Source: Bacillota bacterium
GTDB lineage: Bacteria; Bacillota; Bacilli; Paenibacillales; Paenibacillaceae
DNA: 12,676 nt
Direction of reading: 5' to 3'
Assembly: GCA_023433615.1 (NCBI GenBank)
Contig: JAEZCJ010000091.1
Location: forward strand, 1 to 12,676
The translations under genes were made by a program, and so were the position numbers. How positions within the stretch are numbered: the first letter of the stretch is position 1; each line of letters begins with the position of its first letter. The notes below the pieces were generated by a model that was not told the origin of the DNA, searched no databases, and saw only the letters and a list, made by a program, of their open reading frames with translations. Below, one piece after another: positions 1 through 8,073 of this stretch.

Positions 1-2
1 TC

Positions 3-1118
3 TATAGCAAGCAGCATGCAGGCATTACGTTCAAAGCCGAATATCTCGCATGGGATGCCTTCTGGCAGAAGCTGCCTACGCTTGCGGCTTCCAAGTCCGT
101 AACGGATATTCTGCAGATGGACGCGGCCTACATTCAAGACTATGCGGCACGCGGCGTGCTGGCAGACTTGTCCGATGTCGACCTGTCCGGCATCGTAGCG
201 GACAACGTGTTGGAGAACTTGAAGATCGACGGCAAGCTGTACGGCATTCCGCTCAGCTTGAACGCCCAAGGCCACGCCTACAACAAGGTTAAGCTCGAGG
301 AGTACGGTATCGCGCTTCCGAAGAAGGATTGGACATGGGACGATTACTTCCAATTCGCTCGCGATGCGCGCGCGAAGCTGCCGGAAGGCATCTACCCGAT
401 CGGCGATACGACGACATGGGACGGCTACCAATACTACCAGACAGCAATGGGCAAAGGCCCGATCATGCAAGATGGCGGCAAAAAGTTCAACATGGATAAA
501 GATTTGTTCATGACGTTCTTCAATACGTACGCGGAATTCCGCGAGCAAGGAATCATCCCTCCGGCTGACCTCGGTGCGACGTTCCTGGAGAACGATCCGC
601 AAGCCGATCCGATGGCTTCCGGCAAGGTCATGACGCGCGGCGCATCTGTCGGCTCGGTTGCGGCACTCGAGCAGCTGATGCCAGGACAAGTGGGCGTCGT
701 CAACGTACCGACGGGACCTGCAGGCGGCGGTTGGGCGCAATCGACGATCTTCCTGTCGGTCAGCGCAGATTCCAAGAATCAAGACGAAGCGAAGAAATTC
801 GTGAAGTGGTTCATCACGGATCCGGAAGCCGGCAAGACGCTTGGCCTGACGCGCGGCGTTCCGATCAACGAAGAGATTTACAAATCGCTTGAGCCGACGC
901 TGGAGCAGAAGGACAAACTCGGCAAAGAGCTGTTCGATGTCTCGGTCGACAAGGCGCTTCCGTTCTACGGAACGGCTGCAGGCTGGACGGAATGGATCGA
1001 CTTCTTCAAGGCACAAATCGAAGCAGTCGCCTTCGGTCAGCAATCCGTCGAGAAGGCATACGAGAATATCGCGAAGCTGGGCGAAGAGACGGCTGCCAAG
1101 GCCGCATCCGCAGGCTAA
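3..1118 (+). CDS. Sugar ABC transporter substrate-binding protein, family 1 (5' end cut off by window)
   Basis: This is the C-terminal 371 residues of an extracellular solute-binding protein that delivers a carbohydrate to a membrane permease. The frame is open from the first full codon at position 3, so the start, signal peptide and lipobox lie outside the window. The first methionine in frame (position 117) is internal: the sequence before it (AGITFKAEYLAWDAFWQKL, then ILQMDAAYIQDYAARGVL) already fits this family. Family-like signs are the early DAAYIQDYAARG segment, GIPLSLNAQGHAYNK, and the late block in which a sugar-binding protein packs its last helices (EAKKFVKWFITDPEAGKTLG followed by TRGVPINEE). 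The gene is the last of its unit, because a strong hairpin follows 22 bases after the TAA stop. The partner permeases are probably upstream of the window. It is not part of the divergent operon at 10.4-5.0 kb. The family call is firm; the substrate cannot be read. Confidence 0.88.
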   Translation, partial: YSKQHAGITFKAEYLAWDAFWQKLPTLAASKSVTDILQMDAAYIQDYAARGVLADLSDVDLSGIVADNVLENLKIDGKLYGIPLSLNAQGHAYNKVKLEEYGIALPKKDWTWDDYFQFARDARAKLPEGIYPIGDTTTWDGYQYYQTAMGKGPIMQDGGKKFNMDKDLFMTFFNTYAEFREQGIIPPADLGATFLENDPQADPMASGKVMTRGASVGSVAALEQLMPGQVGVVNVPTGPAGGGWAQSTIFLSVSADSKNQDEAKKFVKWFITDPEAGKTLGLTRGVPINEEIYKSLEPTLEQKDKLGKELFDVSVDKALPFYGTAAGWTEWIDFFKAQIEAVAFGQQSVEKAYENIAKLGEETAAKAASAG

Positions 1119-1140
1119 ATCGCGCAAGCAAATTCAACCT

Positions 1141-1178
1141 GCAAGAGACCGTATCCGATTCCGGATGCGGTCTCTTGC
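1141..1178 (+). terminator. Hairpin terminator after the substrate-binding protein gene
   Basis: A 17-bp stem (left arm 1141-1157, right arm 1162-1178, one G-U pair) encloses a 4-base loop. It begins 22 bases after the stop codon and separates this gene from the exporter genes. No good T run follows the right arm (the next bases are CGTTCCCTGC), so it may work as an RNA end-stabilising hairpin or an imperfect terminator. The hairpin itself is plain in the sequence; the function is inferred. Confidence 0.72.
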
Positions 1179-1298
1179 CGTTCCCTGCGAGAATCCGTCT
1201 CTAGAATGAGGCCACAATCTATCCACGGTCCATATGCAGCGGTTGCGTAATCTGCGATGATGGAGTCGACTGCTACATATCCAAGCGGAGGTGAACCC

Positions 1299-3152
1299 GT
1301 GAACCGTCCCTATTCCCCGTCTGCCGACCAGACGGCACAACCGATGAAGCCATCGGCAACGCTAATGACGCTGCTGCGATGGGCTCGCCGATACTGGCTC
1401 TCTTACGTGGCCGTAAGCGTAATCGTCCTGCTATCCGCGCTCCTCCCCGTCGGCTGGGCCGAGGCGCTGCGCAGGCTGTTCGACGCTGCCAGTCAATTAA
1501 GCATGGACAGCTTGCTCGCTGCCGGCATCTGGATCGGATGCCTGTTCGTTACCGAATTAGCGACCAATTTGCTGCAAGCGCTAATGATGACGCGGCTGTC
1601 CAATCGCACAACGCTCGACTTGCAGCGCGAGGTGTTGAACGGGTTATTCATCATGCGGCTGCTGCGCTATGCAAAGTGGCACACGGGCGATAAGCTGCAG
1701 CGGTTGAATCAATCGTCCGCTGCTGCCCAAGAAGGCGTCAATCAGAAAATTCCCGAGCTGACGAAGCATGTCCTCTCCATCCTATTCTTAGCGATCTATC
1801 TGACCGTTCTCTCGTGGGAGCTCATGGCAGGCTCGCTTGTCGTCGCGCTTCTCATGCCGATGCTCGGGAATCTGCTGGGCAAGCCCATCCATAGCTGGCA
1901 GCAGAAGACGAACGAAGCGCAAGCGGAGACCGACGCCAGACTACTCGATCAACTGCAGGGCGCTGAGGTCGTACGCAGCTTCGGACTGCGCAGCGCATTC
2001 AACGCCAGCTGGCGAAGGCATGTCGAACGCACGCGCGTCCGCTGGCTGCGTACCGACATGCTGCGCGCAGGCAACAACTGGGCAATCTTCCTCGGATTCT
2101 GGCTCGGCCAGGTTTACATCTTCCTCATGGGCGGATGGCTCGTTGTCAGCGGGCAGCTCGCGATCGGCGCGATCGCAGCCTTCACGCTCTCTTATGAGCG
2201 TCTGTTCTTCCCGATGGCGCACATCGTGAACGCTTGGGCTGCCGTTCAGGACGCTATCGCGCATGCCGGCCGCGTATTCGAGATGACGAATCCGCTGGAC
2301 CGTCGCCGCATGGATCCGGACCTCCACCGTCGTCTGCAGCAGCAACTGCAAGAGACGCAGCAAGCGGACCCTGCTCTCCCGCCCCCTTCCGGGGATATCG
2401 AGCTTCGCGACATTCGATTCCGTTATGCCGGTGACCATTCGGATTCGCCGACTATCCAAGGCTTCTCCGCGTCCATTCGCGAAGGCAGCATGACAGCGAT
2501 CGTCGGCCCGAGCGGAGGCGGCAAGAGCACCATTCTGAAGCTATTGCTCGGTCTCTATGAACCGGACAGCGGCACGATTCGATGCGGCGGCACTGCGCTT
2601 CAAGCGGACGATTGGCCGGCGTGGCGCGAACATGTTGCCTATGTGCCCCAGGATGCCGCCTTGTTCGATGCGACTGCCATGGATAATATCCGCATGGGCC
2701 GTTTAAGCGCGACCGACGACGAGGTCATCGAAGCCGCTCGGCTGGCGAATGCGGATGCTTTCATTGCGGCCCTTCCGGAAGGTTACCTCACGCGGCTCGG
2801 CGAACGCGGTCAGCGATTGTCCGGCGGCGAACGCCAACGCCTCGCATTGGCCCGCGCCTACGTCCGCAATCCGCGCATCCTGCTGCTCGACGAGCCGACT
2901 TCGGCGCTGGACAGCTTGAATGAACAACTCATGCAGGAGGCGCTGCACGCGATTATGCAAGGCCGTACCGTGCTTGTCGTCGCGCATCGACTGTCTACCG
3001 TCCAGCATGCGGACAACATCCTCTACGTCGAGGATGGCAAGGTGCTCGAGTCCGGAACCCATGACCAATTGATGCTGCATGGCGGCCGCTATGCCTTGCT
3101 CGTGCGTGCAGGAGATTGGTCCCAGGAACGCGAGAGGAGTGTCGTCCATTGA
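1299..3152 (+). CDS. ABC exporter, fused permease and ATP-binding protein (first of pair)
   Basis: This is a half-size ABC exporter of 617 residues with an N-terminal membrane domain (about residues 20-330, several hydrophobic segments) and a C-terminal ATPase domain (about 375-610). The ATPase motifs are complete: Walker A GPSGGGKST at 403-411, Q-loop VPQD, signature LSGGE at 507-511, Walker B ILLLDE at 527-532 with catalytic Glu532, D-loop SALD, and the switch histidine at 563 in VVAHRLSTV. I chose GTG at 1299 as the start because GGAGG at 1287-1291 sits 7 bases before it. An in-frame ATG at 1257 would add 14 residues but has no ribosome site. The 3' end overlaps the next exporter gene by four bases (TTGA), which suggests translational coupling and a heterodimeric transporter. 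I see no convincing promoter in 1179-1285. The substrate is unknown; drugs, lipids or peptides are typical for this family. Confidence 0.9.
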   Translation: MNRPYSPSADQTAQPMKPSATLMTLLRWARRYWLSYVAVSVIVLLSALLPVGWAEALRRLFDAASQLSMDSLLAAGIWIGCLFVTELATNLLQALMMTRLSNRTTLDLQREVLNGLFIMRLLRYAKWHTGDKLQRLNQSSAAAQEGVNQKIPELTKHVLSILFLAIYLTVLSWELMAGSLVVALLMPMLGNLLGKPIHSWQQKTNEAQAETDARLLDQLQGAEVVRSFGLRSAFNASWRRHVERTRVRWLRTDMLRAGNNWAIFLGFWLGQVYIFLMGGWLVVSGQLAIGAIAAFTLSYERLFFPMAHIVNAWAAVQDAIAHAGRVFEMTNPLDRRRMDPDLHRRLQQQLQETQQADPALPPPSGDIELRDIRFRYAGDHSDSPTIQGFSASIREGSMTAIVGPSGGGKSTILKLLLGLYEPDSGTIRCGGTALQADDWPAWREHVAYVPQDAALFDATAMDNIRMGRLSATDDEVIEAARLANADAFIAALPEGYLTRLGERGQRLSGGERQRLALARAYVRNPRILLLDEPTSALDSLNEQLMQEALHAIMQGRTVLVVAHRLSTVQHADNILYVEDGKVLESGTHDQLMLHGGRYALLVRAGDWSQERERSVVH

Positions 3153-4990
3153 AAGCTGCCCATTCCATCAACGCCTCTAGCGCAGCGCAAGCAGCTCCGC
3201 GCCTGAGCGAGCTCATTCCGATGCTGTGGTCCCGGCTTGGTTCGCGGAGGCTGCTCTTCATCGTCGCGATCATCCTCTGCATGAGCGAGATGATCATCAA
3301 CATGCTTGTACCCGTGCTGCTCGAGACGTTCTTCAACAATCTGGATAGCGGCAATCTCGCTAACATCCGCAGACTCTGCATGCTATCGACCGCCATCGTG
3401 ATCGGCTTGCTCGCCCTCGGTGCCGTTGGGCATTATCTGAAGCAGAACGCGATGAGCTCGCTCCATCGGGAAGTGACGCTCGAGCTTGCGGACCATGCGC
3501 AGCGCTTGCCCCTAACGACGGTGCACGCCTCGCATTCAGCCGACATTGCCCAAAGGATACAACACGATTCGAACAAGACGTCTTGGCTGCTCGCGACGCT
3601 GTTCCACGGCATGGGGACGCAGGTTGCCATGCTGCTGCTAGCCGCCGGTTATATGCTCTGGCTGCATTGGCAGATCGCGTTGACCATACTGGTCTTGATG
3701 CCGCTAGGGCTATTGGCCAGCCATATGCTGCGCTATCGGCTGCGCGAAATCGGACGGCGCGTCGGCGAACAAGAAGCAGTCGTGAAGCAATGCCAGCAAG
3801 ATGCTCTGCAGAATATGGAGACGATCCGCGCCTTCGGAGCCGAGAACTGGATGACGGAGCGATTCGTAAGGCAGCGGCAGCTGTTGAACGAGCTCTATAT
3901 GCGCAGAATGTGGTGGCAACAGCTCGTGAATGCATTGTCGACGAGCTTCGCGCTGTTGATCAATTGGGGATCGATTCTGTTCGTAGCGTGGCTGGCCATC
4001 CAGGGTCAGCTCCAGGTCGGGGCACTGATGGCCTTCTTCATCCTGGTATGGCGGATCTTCAATCCGCTGCTGAACTTAGGCCGAATGTGGGGAGAATTGC
4101 AGGAGAATCTTGGCGCTTCTAAGCGCGTATTCGCCTTGTGGGATGCAGTCAAGGAGCCGCAGGCGCCTCATGCCGAAGCGGCAACGAGCATGCCGCATGC
4201 GGAGAACGATGCAGCCGTCGCTTGGCAGGACGTATCGTACCGTTATCCCGAGAATTGCGGGCTGCAGCAAGCGGACACGACCATTCCAGCTGCATCGGAA
4301 GAAGCGCAGCCGCTGCTGAAGCGTTTCAATCTTACGCTGCTTCCCGGCTCCTTCACGGCGCTCGTAGGGGCCAGCGGTTCCGGCAAATCCACCGCCGCGA
4401 AGATCGGTGCGGGTCTTCTATATCCCGACAGCGGGAGCGCAACCATTCTCGGCCATTCGCCTCAGGTCGATGCCGAGCGCGCAAGATGCATGGTCGCATA
4501 CGTTCCGCAGACGCCGTACTTGTTCGCGGGTTCAATCCGAGATAATCTGCTCGCCGCGAAGCCGAATGCGGATGATGCCGAGCTTGCCGCTGCCGTTCAT
4601 GCAGCCGAAGCGCATGATTTCATCCATTCGCTCCCCCACGGCTTTGATACGCTGCTTCAGGAGCACGGCGAGTCGCTCAGCGGCGGGCAGAAGCAGCGGC
4701 TAGCCATCGCGCGCGCCATCCTGGCGGACCGTCCCGTATGGATGCTTGACGAAGCAACCTCAGCGCTCGATCTCGAGACCGAGCGCAAGGTGATGGAAGC
4801 GATATTGCGCCGCACGCGCGAGCAAGGACATACGCTGCTCGTCATCGCGCATCGTCTGACGACGATTCAAGACGCGGACCGAATCGTCGTGATGCAGGAC
4901 GGCATGATCCGCGAGCAAGGCACGCATCGGCAGCTTACTGCCGATCACGACGGCCTATACCGGAAGCTTTGGCAGTTCAGCGCGAGCTGA
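3149..4990 (+). CDS. ABC exporter, fused permease and ATP-binding protein (second of pair)
   Basis: This is a second half-size ABC exporter of 613 residues, probably the partner of the gene before it. The membrane domain covers about residues 20-330 and the ATPase domain about 360-605. The motifs are intact: Walker A GASGSGKST at 407-415, Q-loop VPQTPYLF, signature LSGGQ at 510-514, Walker B VWMLDE at 530-535 with catalytic Glu535, D-loop SALD, and His568 in VIAHRLTTI. I chose TTG at 3149 as the start: GAGGAG at 3134-3139 lies 9 bases upstream and the codon overlaps the previous stop as TTGA. An upstream in-frame GTG at 3116 would overlap the previous gene by 37 bases and lacks such a site. 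Both partners keep the catalytic glutamate, so by these motifs neither ATP site is degenerate, unlike the BmrCD or LmrCD type. The 3' end overlaps the oppositely oriented GH9 gene by 14 bp, and no terminator is evident. Confidence 0.9.
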   Translation: MKAAHSINASSAAQAAPRLSELIPMLWSRLGSRRLLFIVAIILCMSEMIINMLVPVLLETFFNNLDSGNLANIRRLCMLSTAIVIGLLALGAVGHYLKQNAMSSLHREVTLELADHAQRLPLTTVHASHSADIAQRIQHDSNKTSWLLATLFHGMGTQVAMLLLAAGYMLWLHWQIALTILVLMPLGLLASHMLRYRLREIGRRVGEQEAVVKQCQQDALQNMETIRAFGAENWMTERFVRQRQLLNELYMRRMWWQQLVNALSTSFALLINWGSILFVAWLAIQGQLQVGALMAFFILVWRIFNPLLNLGRMWGELQENLGASKRVFALWDAVKEPQAPHAEAATSMPHAENDAAVAWQDVSYRYPENCGLQQADTTIPAASEEAQPLLKRFNLTLLPGSFTALVGASGSGKSTAAKIGAGLLYPDSGSATILGHSPQVDAERARCMVAYVPQTPYLFAGSIRDNLLAAKPNADDAELAAAVHAAEAHDFIHSLPHGFDTLLQEHGESLSGGQKQRLAIARAILADRPVWMLDEATSALDLETERKVMEAILRRTREQGHTLLVIAHRLTTIQDADRIVVMQDGMIREQGTHRQLTADHDGLYRKLWQFSAS

Positions 4991-5285
4991 CGTCCGCCAT
5001 GATCCACAGCCATCTCGAGGAGGGATGAACCCAGACCTCCTTGTAGTTGTAGCAATTCTGCGCCGGCCAATACGGCAGGTCATGATGACGATTCGTCTGA
5101 ATCCCGACCGGCAGCGAACCGCATATATCGCCGGAAGTGGCAGTATACTGCGCGGCATAATCATAGCCCTCGCCGTACATGAGGCTCTGGCCGAACGGAT
5201 TGCTGCCGACGGTCCATTCGAGCTGCTGATCCACGAGCCTCCACAGCGACGGCCGAGCCAGCAGCCGCGCAGCGGCCGACACTCC
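4977..5285 (-). pseudogene. C-terminal piece of the GH9 gene beyond the in-frame TAG
   Basis: This stretch is in the same reading phase as the GH9 frame above it and encodes the missing end of the catalytic domain (residues 651-752 of a continuous 752-residue product). GH9 features are clear: QLEWTVGSNPFGQS, then MYGEGYDY, then NCYNYKEVWVHP, where the glutamate (residue 733) fits the GH9 catalytic acid near the C-terminus. The protein would end ADVSSR with a TGA at 4979-4977. A GTG at 5282 could restart translation two codons after the stop, but the purine run before it (AGGGA) touches the start codon, a poor spacing, and the fragment alone holds no complete active site. The last 14 bases overlap the end of the convergent exporter gene. 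Confidence 0.8.
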
Positions 5286-7235
5286 CTACGTCTGGGACAG
5301 CACCGTCCCCGAATTGCCGCGCATCGCATACCAGACCGGGAACAACCGCAAGTAATAGCGATCGCTGAGCCGGATGCCGCTGAGCACCTGCTCCCGATAA
5401 GCAGGCTCACCGGACTCGAGCAGATCGTAGACGCCCGCCGGCAGCATGCCGTACGGCTGCGTATAAGCGGCGATCTGCTCGACATAATCGGCGTACAGGG
5501 ATACGCGTGCGCGCCACGCCTCGGCCGACGGATGCTCCGGAAACAGCCGCACCAACTCGCACAGTGCCACGATCGGAGCCTGCTCGTGCCCGCGATGCGG
5601 AAAATGCAAGATGCGCGCCTGCTCCGGCGTCGCGTAGAAGTAACCGCGCACGGGCACGTCCCACTCCGGCAGCTCCGTCTGCTGGCAGGCCATGACATAG
5701 TCGGCCAAATCGACCGCGACGCTGCTATACCGCTTTTCTCCCGTGCAGCGGTAGAGCTCGATCGAGGCAAGCACGCCCTGCGCTGCCGTGATGACATGGA
5801 GCGGTTCCTCGGATTCCCGCGCGAACTGCCAGTCTTCCCGAGCCGTCTGCAAGTAGGCCGCGCCTGCGATCGGATCCGACTCGCCGTAGACGCGCGAAGC
5901 CATCGCCTCCGCAGCCGACGCGACATAGTTCGACATCGGGTCGTTGCCTGCCGGATGGACCTCGTCGTCGACCGTGCCGATGATGCCGTCCGTCCACAGA
6001 TCCATCGTCATCCATACCGCTCGATAGCCATCGCCGAACCGCGTCTTCACGACCCAGTCCAGCCCCCACTTCGCTTCCTCCTTCAGGCGCTGTGCCAATG
6101 CAGCATCGCTGCTCTCCGTCGCTTCTGCAAGCTCCAGCATCGCATACACCGCTTCAGCCGTATTGACTAACCCCTGCGACAGATCGCCCGCGTCATGCCA
6201 GCCGCCGTTCACGACGATCTGCTTGCCGTCATGCTCGCAGCGAAAATCGCGGTGGCACGCGCCGTGTATGCCCGGGATCTCGGTGCCGCAGCGCAAGCAA
6301 TAGAAGAAATTCAGCGTCTTCCAGATGCTGTCCGCCCACACGCTCTCCCCGACTCGGAACGGCTCGGACTGCAGCTCTCCTGCGGCGATCCGGTATTCCC
6401 CCTCTTCCGCAAGCTCGCTGAAGTCCATCAGCTGATAAGTGCCGATCGCCGACTCCATACGTGCCACGGCCTTGTCCAGCACCACCGCACCTGTTCGGCT
6501 ATCGCGCACTTGGAACGTCGCGGCGGACATCCCGCTCGCATAAGCCGTTTTGACCGCAGACCTGGCATAACCCGAATGGCTATAGGCGATCCGTCCCGGC
6601 GCGACCGCCCAGCCTTCCGCATAGTCGGGCTCCACGCGCTGAAGCTCGATGCCGCCGAGCTCGTAGCGGATCTCGCGTGCCGCACCGACATCGCTGCCTT
6701 GCAGCCGGTACGCGAACTCCAGTCCGGTGACCTTGTCGCGAGACAGATGCTCGATCTCCCATACGACAAGGTTCCATTGATCCGGCTGCAACAGAAAATA
6801 ATGAATGCCTTCCCGCAAGTAATCGTCCGGCACGCGCAGCGTTCCTTCATTATGAAGAACGACGGACATCGAGATCGTCCGGAAGCCGGGGAACGTCGGA
6901 TACACCCAGAAGGCGACCCGGTTGTAGTCCTGCCAGTTCTCGCCGTCGACCTTGCGCATCACGGACGACTTGCCGTGCGGACGCCCAGGCGCCTCCGTCT
7001 GGTATTGCTTGCTGGAGGTCGTCGGCGACGTGACGCGGACCGAACGCTGCCCCAGCTTGGCTCTCTCCTCCGTAAAGCTAAGCTTGCCCTGCTCCACTAA
7101 TGCCCATCGCGACTCGTCTTCGATTCGATCGAGCACGCGCGATGCCAGCACTTCTTTGCCCAGCCAACGCTTCTCTGCCGTTCGACTCTCGTCGACCGGC
7201 AGCGGGAAGCACGCTTGCTGCCACTCTTCGTTCAC
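5286..7235 (-). CDS. Cytoplasmic family 9 glycoside hydrolase (cellulase-like), major part, ending at an in-frame TAG
   Basis: This is the first 649 codons of a GH9 beta-glycanase gene. The start is GTG at 7235, with GGAGGAGGG at 7252-7244 placed 8 bases before it and 19 bases after the permease stop. There is no signal peptide (MNEEWQQACF), so the enzyme should act in the cytoplasm on imported oligosaccharides. Three regions are visible. Residues about 40-202 form a beta-rich module resembling a carbohydrate-binding jelly-roll. Residues about 213-296 form an Ig-like domain of the CelD N-terminal type. From about 300 the catalytic (alpha/alpha)6 domain begins. Cys313, Cys316, Cys327, His328 and His335 form a likely zinc site, as in Alicyclobacillus Cel9A. 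GWHDAGD at 345-351 carries the two catalytic aspartates, Asp348 and Asp351. A TAG at 5288-5286 breaks the frame. The remainder of the domain, with the catalytic acid, follows in the same phase down to 4977. As a 649-residue protein it would lack the acid and probably be inactive. GH9 assignment is strong; the substrate is inferred. Confidence 0.85.
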   Translation of the reverse strand: MNEEWQQACFPLPVDESRTAEKRWLGKEVLASRVLDRIEDESRWALVEQGKLSFTEERAKLGQRSVRVTSPTTSSKQYQTEAPGRPHGKSSVMRKVDGENWQDYNRVAFWVYPTFPGFRTISMSVVLHNEGTLRVPDDYLREGIHYFLLQPDQWNLVVWEIEHLSRDKVTGLEFAYRLQGSDVGAAREIRYELGGIELQRVEPDYAEGWAVAPGRIAYSHSGYARSAVKTAYASGMSAATFQVRDSRTGAVVLDKAVARMESAIGTYQLMDFSELAEEGEYRIAAGELQSEPFRVGESVWADSIWKTLNFFYCLRCGTEIPGIHGACHRDFRCEHDGKQIVVNGGWHDAGDLSQGLVNTAEAVYAMLELAEATESSDAALAQRLKEEAKWGLDWVVKTRFGDGYRAVWMTMDLWTDGIIGTVDDEVHPAGNDPMSNYVASAAEAMASRVYGESDPIAGAAYLQTAREDWQFARESEEPLHVITAAQGVLASIELYRCTGEKRYSSVAVDLADYVMACQQTELPEWDVPVRGYFYATPEQARILHFPHRGHEQAPIVALCELVRLFPEHPSAEAWRARVSLYADYVEQIAAYTQPYGMLPAGVYDLLESGEPAYREQVLSGIRLSDRYYLRLFPVWYAMRGNSGTVLSQT

Positions 7236-7254
7236 CCGTAACGCCCTCCTCCGA

Positions 7255-8073
7255 TCAGAATTTCACCGCACCCGCAAGCGCGCCGTTGACGAGATATTTT
7301 TGCACGAACATGTACAGGATGACGAGCGGAATCGCCACGATGACGATGCCGCAGGCGAGCAGCGGCCAGTTGTTCAAGTATTGACCTGAGAAAGCATACA
7401 AGCCGCGCGTAATCGGCTGCTTCGCATTGTCCGAGAGGTAGATCGTCGGACCGATGATATCGTTCCACGTCCCGATGGCCGTCAGCAGCGTGCCAGTCGC
7501 GAGGACCGGCTTGGTCAGCGGAATCAAGATCCGGAAGATGTAGCGCAAGTACCCGCAGCCATCCATCGCGGCCGCTTCGTCCAGCTCTCGGGATACCGAC
7601 TTGATGTAGCCGACGAACATCAGGAACGCGATGCCTGTGCCGCCGGTTCGCAGCAGAATATAGCCGATCTCCGTGTTATACAGCCCCAGCTCGTTCATCA
7701 GCGTGAACTGCGGTACGAGCGGGTTCGGGATGAACAGCGAGATCGTGAACAGGAAATAGATGAAGCCGCTGAATTTCACGTAGCCGCGCGCGATCGGATA
7801 AGCGGCGAAGATCGACAGCAGAATCGACCCCACCGTCGACACGACCGTATACAGCAAGCTGTTGCCGATATATCGGGAGAAGTTCCCCTTGCTCCAAGCC
7901 TCGGTGAAGTTGCCGAATTGGAAGCCCTGAGCCAGCCCCACGGGATCCTTCAAATATTCGAATGACGTCTTCATCGTCGTGTTCAAGAGGAAGAACAACG
8001 GCACGAGATAGGCGAGCAGAACGAGCAGGACGATCGTATAACGCGAGAGCAGCGATAGGTTCGATTCGCGCAT
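7255..8073 (-). CDS. Carbohydrate ABC transporter permease, MalG type
   Basis: This is a 272-residue inner-membrane permease of the CUT1 sugar importer class, one of two channel-forming subunits. Hydrophobic segments are visible at about residues 12-32, 70-95, 103-122, 145-160, 190-205 and 238-258. The cytoplasmic EAA loop that docks the ATPase is at about 166-186 (DEAAAMDGCG, then RILIPLTKP), and the C-terminus VQKYLVNGALAGAVKF is typical of MalG proteins. The ATG at 8073-8071 shares one base with the TAA stop of the preceding permease (TAATG), with GAGAGGTGGAG just upstream, so the two are probably translated together. The GH9 gene begins 19 bases after its stop. It is full length for the family. 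Confidence 0.93.
   Translation of the reverse strand: MRESNLSLLSRYTIVLLVLLAYLVPLFFLLNTTMKTSFEYLKDPVGLAQGFQFGNFTEAWSKGNFSRYIGNSLLYTVVSTVGSILLSIFAAYPIARGYVKFSGFIYFLFTISLFIPNPLVPQFTLMNELGLYNTEIGYILLRTGGTGIAFLMFVGYIKSVSRELDEAAAMDGCGYLRYIFRILIPLTKPVLATGTLLTAIGTWNDIIGPTIYLSDNAKQPITRGLYAFSGQYLNNWPLLACGIVIVAIPLVILYMFVQKYLVNGALAGAVKF

Noticed and set aside
1257..1298. ATG at 1257 as start of the first exporter gene
   Set aside because: There is no ribosome site before it, whereas GGAGG is correctly spaced before GTG 1299 in the same frame.
5018..5041. AGGAGG...CCTCCT inverted repeat as a terminator for the exporter genes
   Set aside because: It lies inside the GH9 coding region, has only six pairs with a 12-base loop, and has no T run on the exporter strand.
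5286..5288. TAG read as pyrrolysine
   Set aside because: No pyl genes are in the window, and GH9 enzymes have no known use for pyrrolysine. A one-base nonsense change or sequencing error is simpler, so I kept pyrrolysine only as something to exclude.
5025..6170. A 381-codon plus-strand open frame opposite the GH9 gene
   Set aside because: It lies wholly antisense to clear GH9 coding sequence, has an arginine-rich low-complexity look and no ribosome site. It is a by-product of high GC content. The same applies to open frames at 4955-5926 (minus), 6195-7100 (plus) and 8142-8783 (plus).
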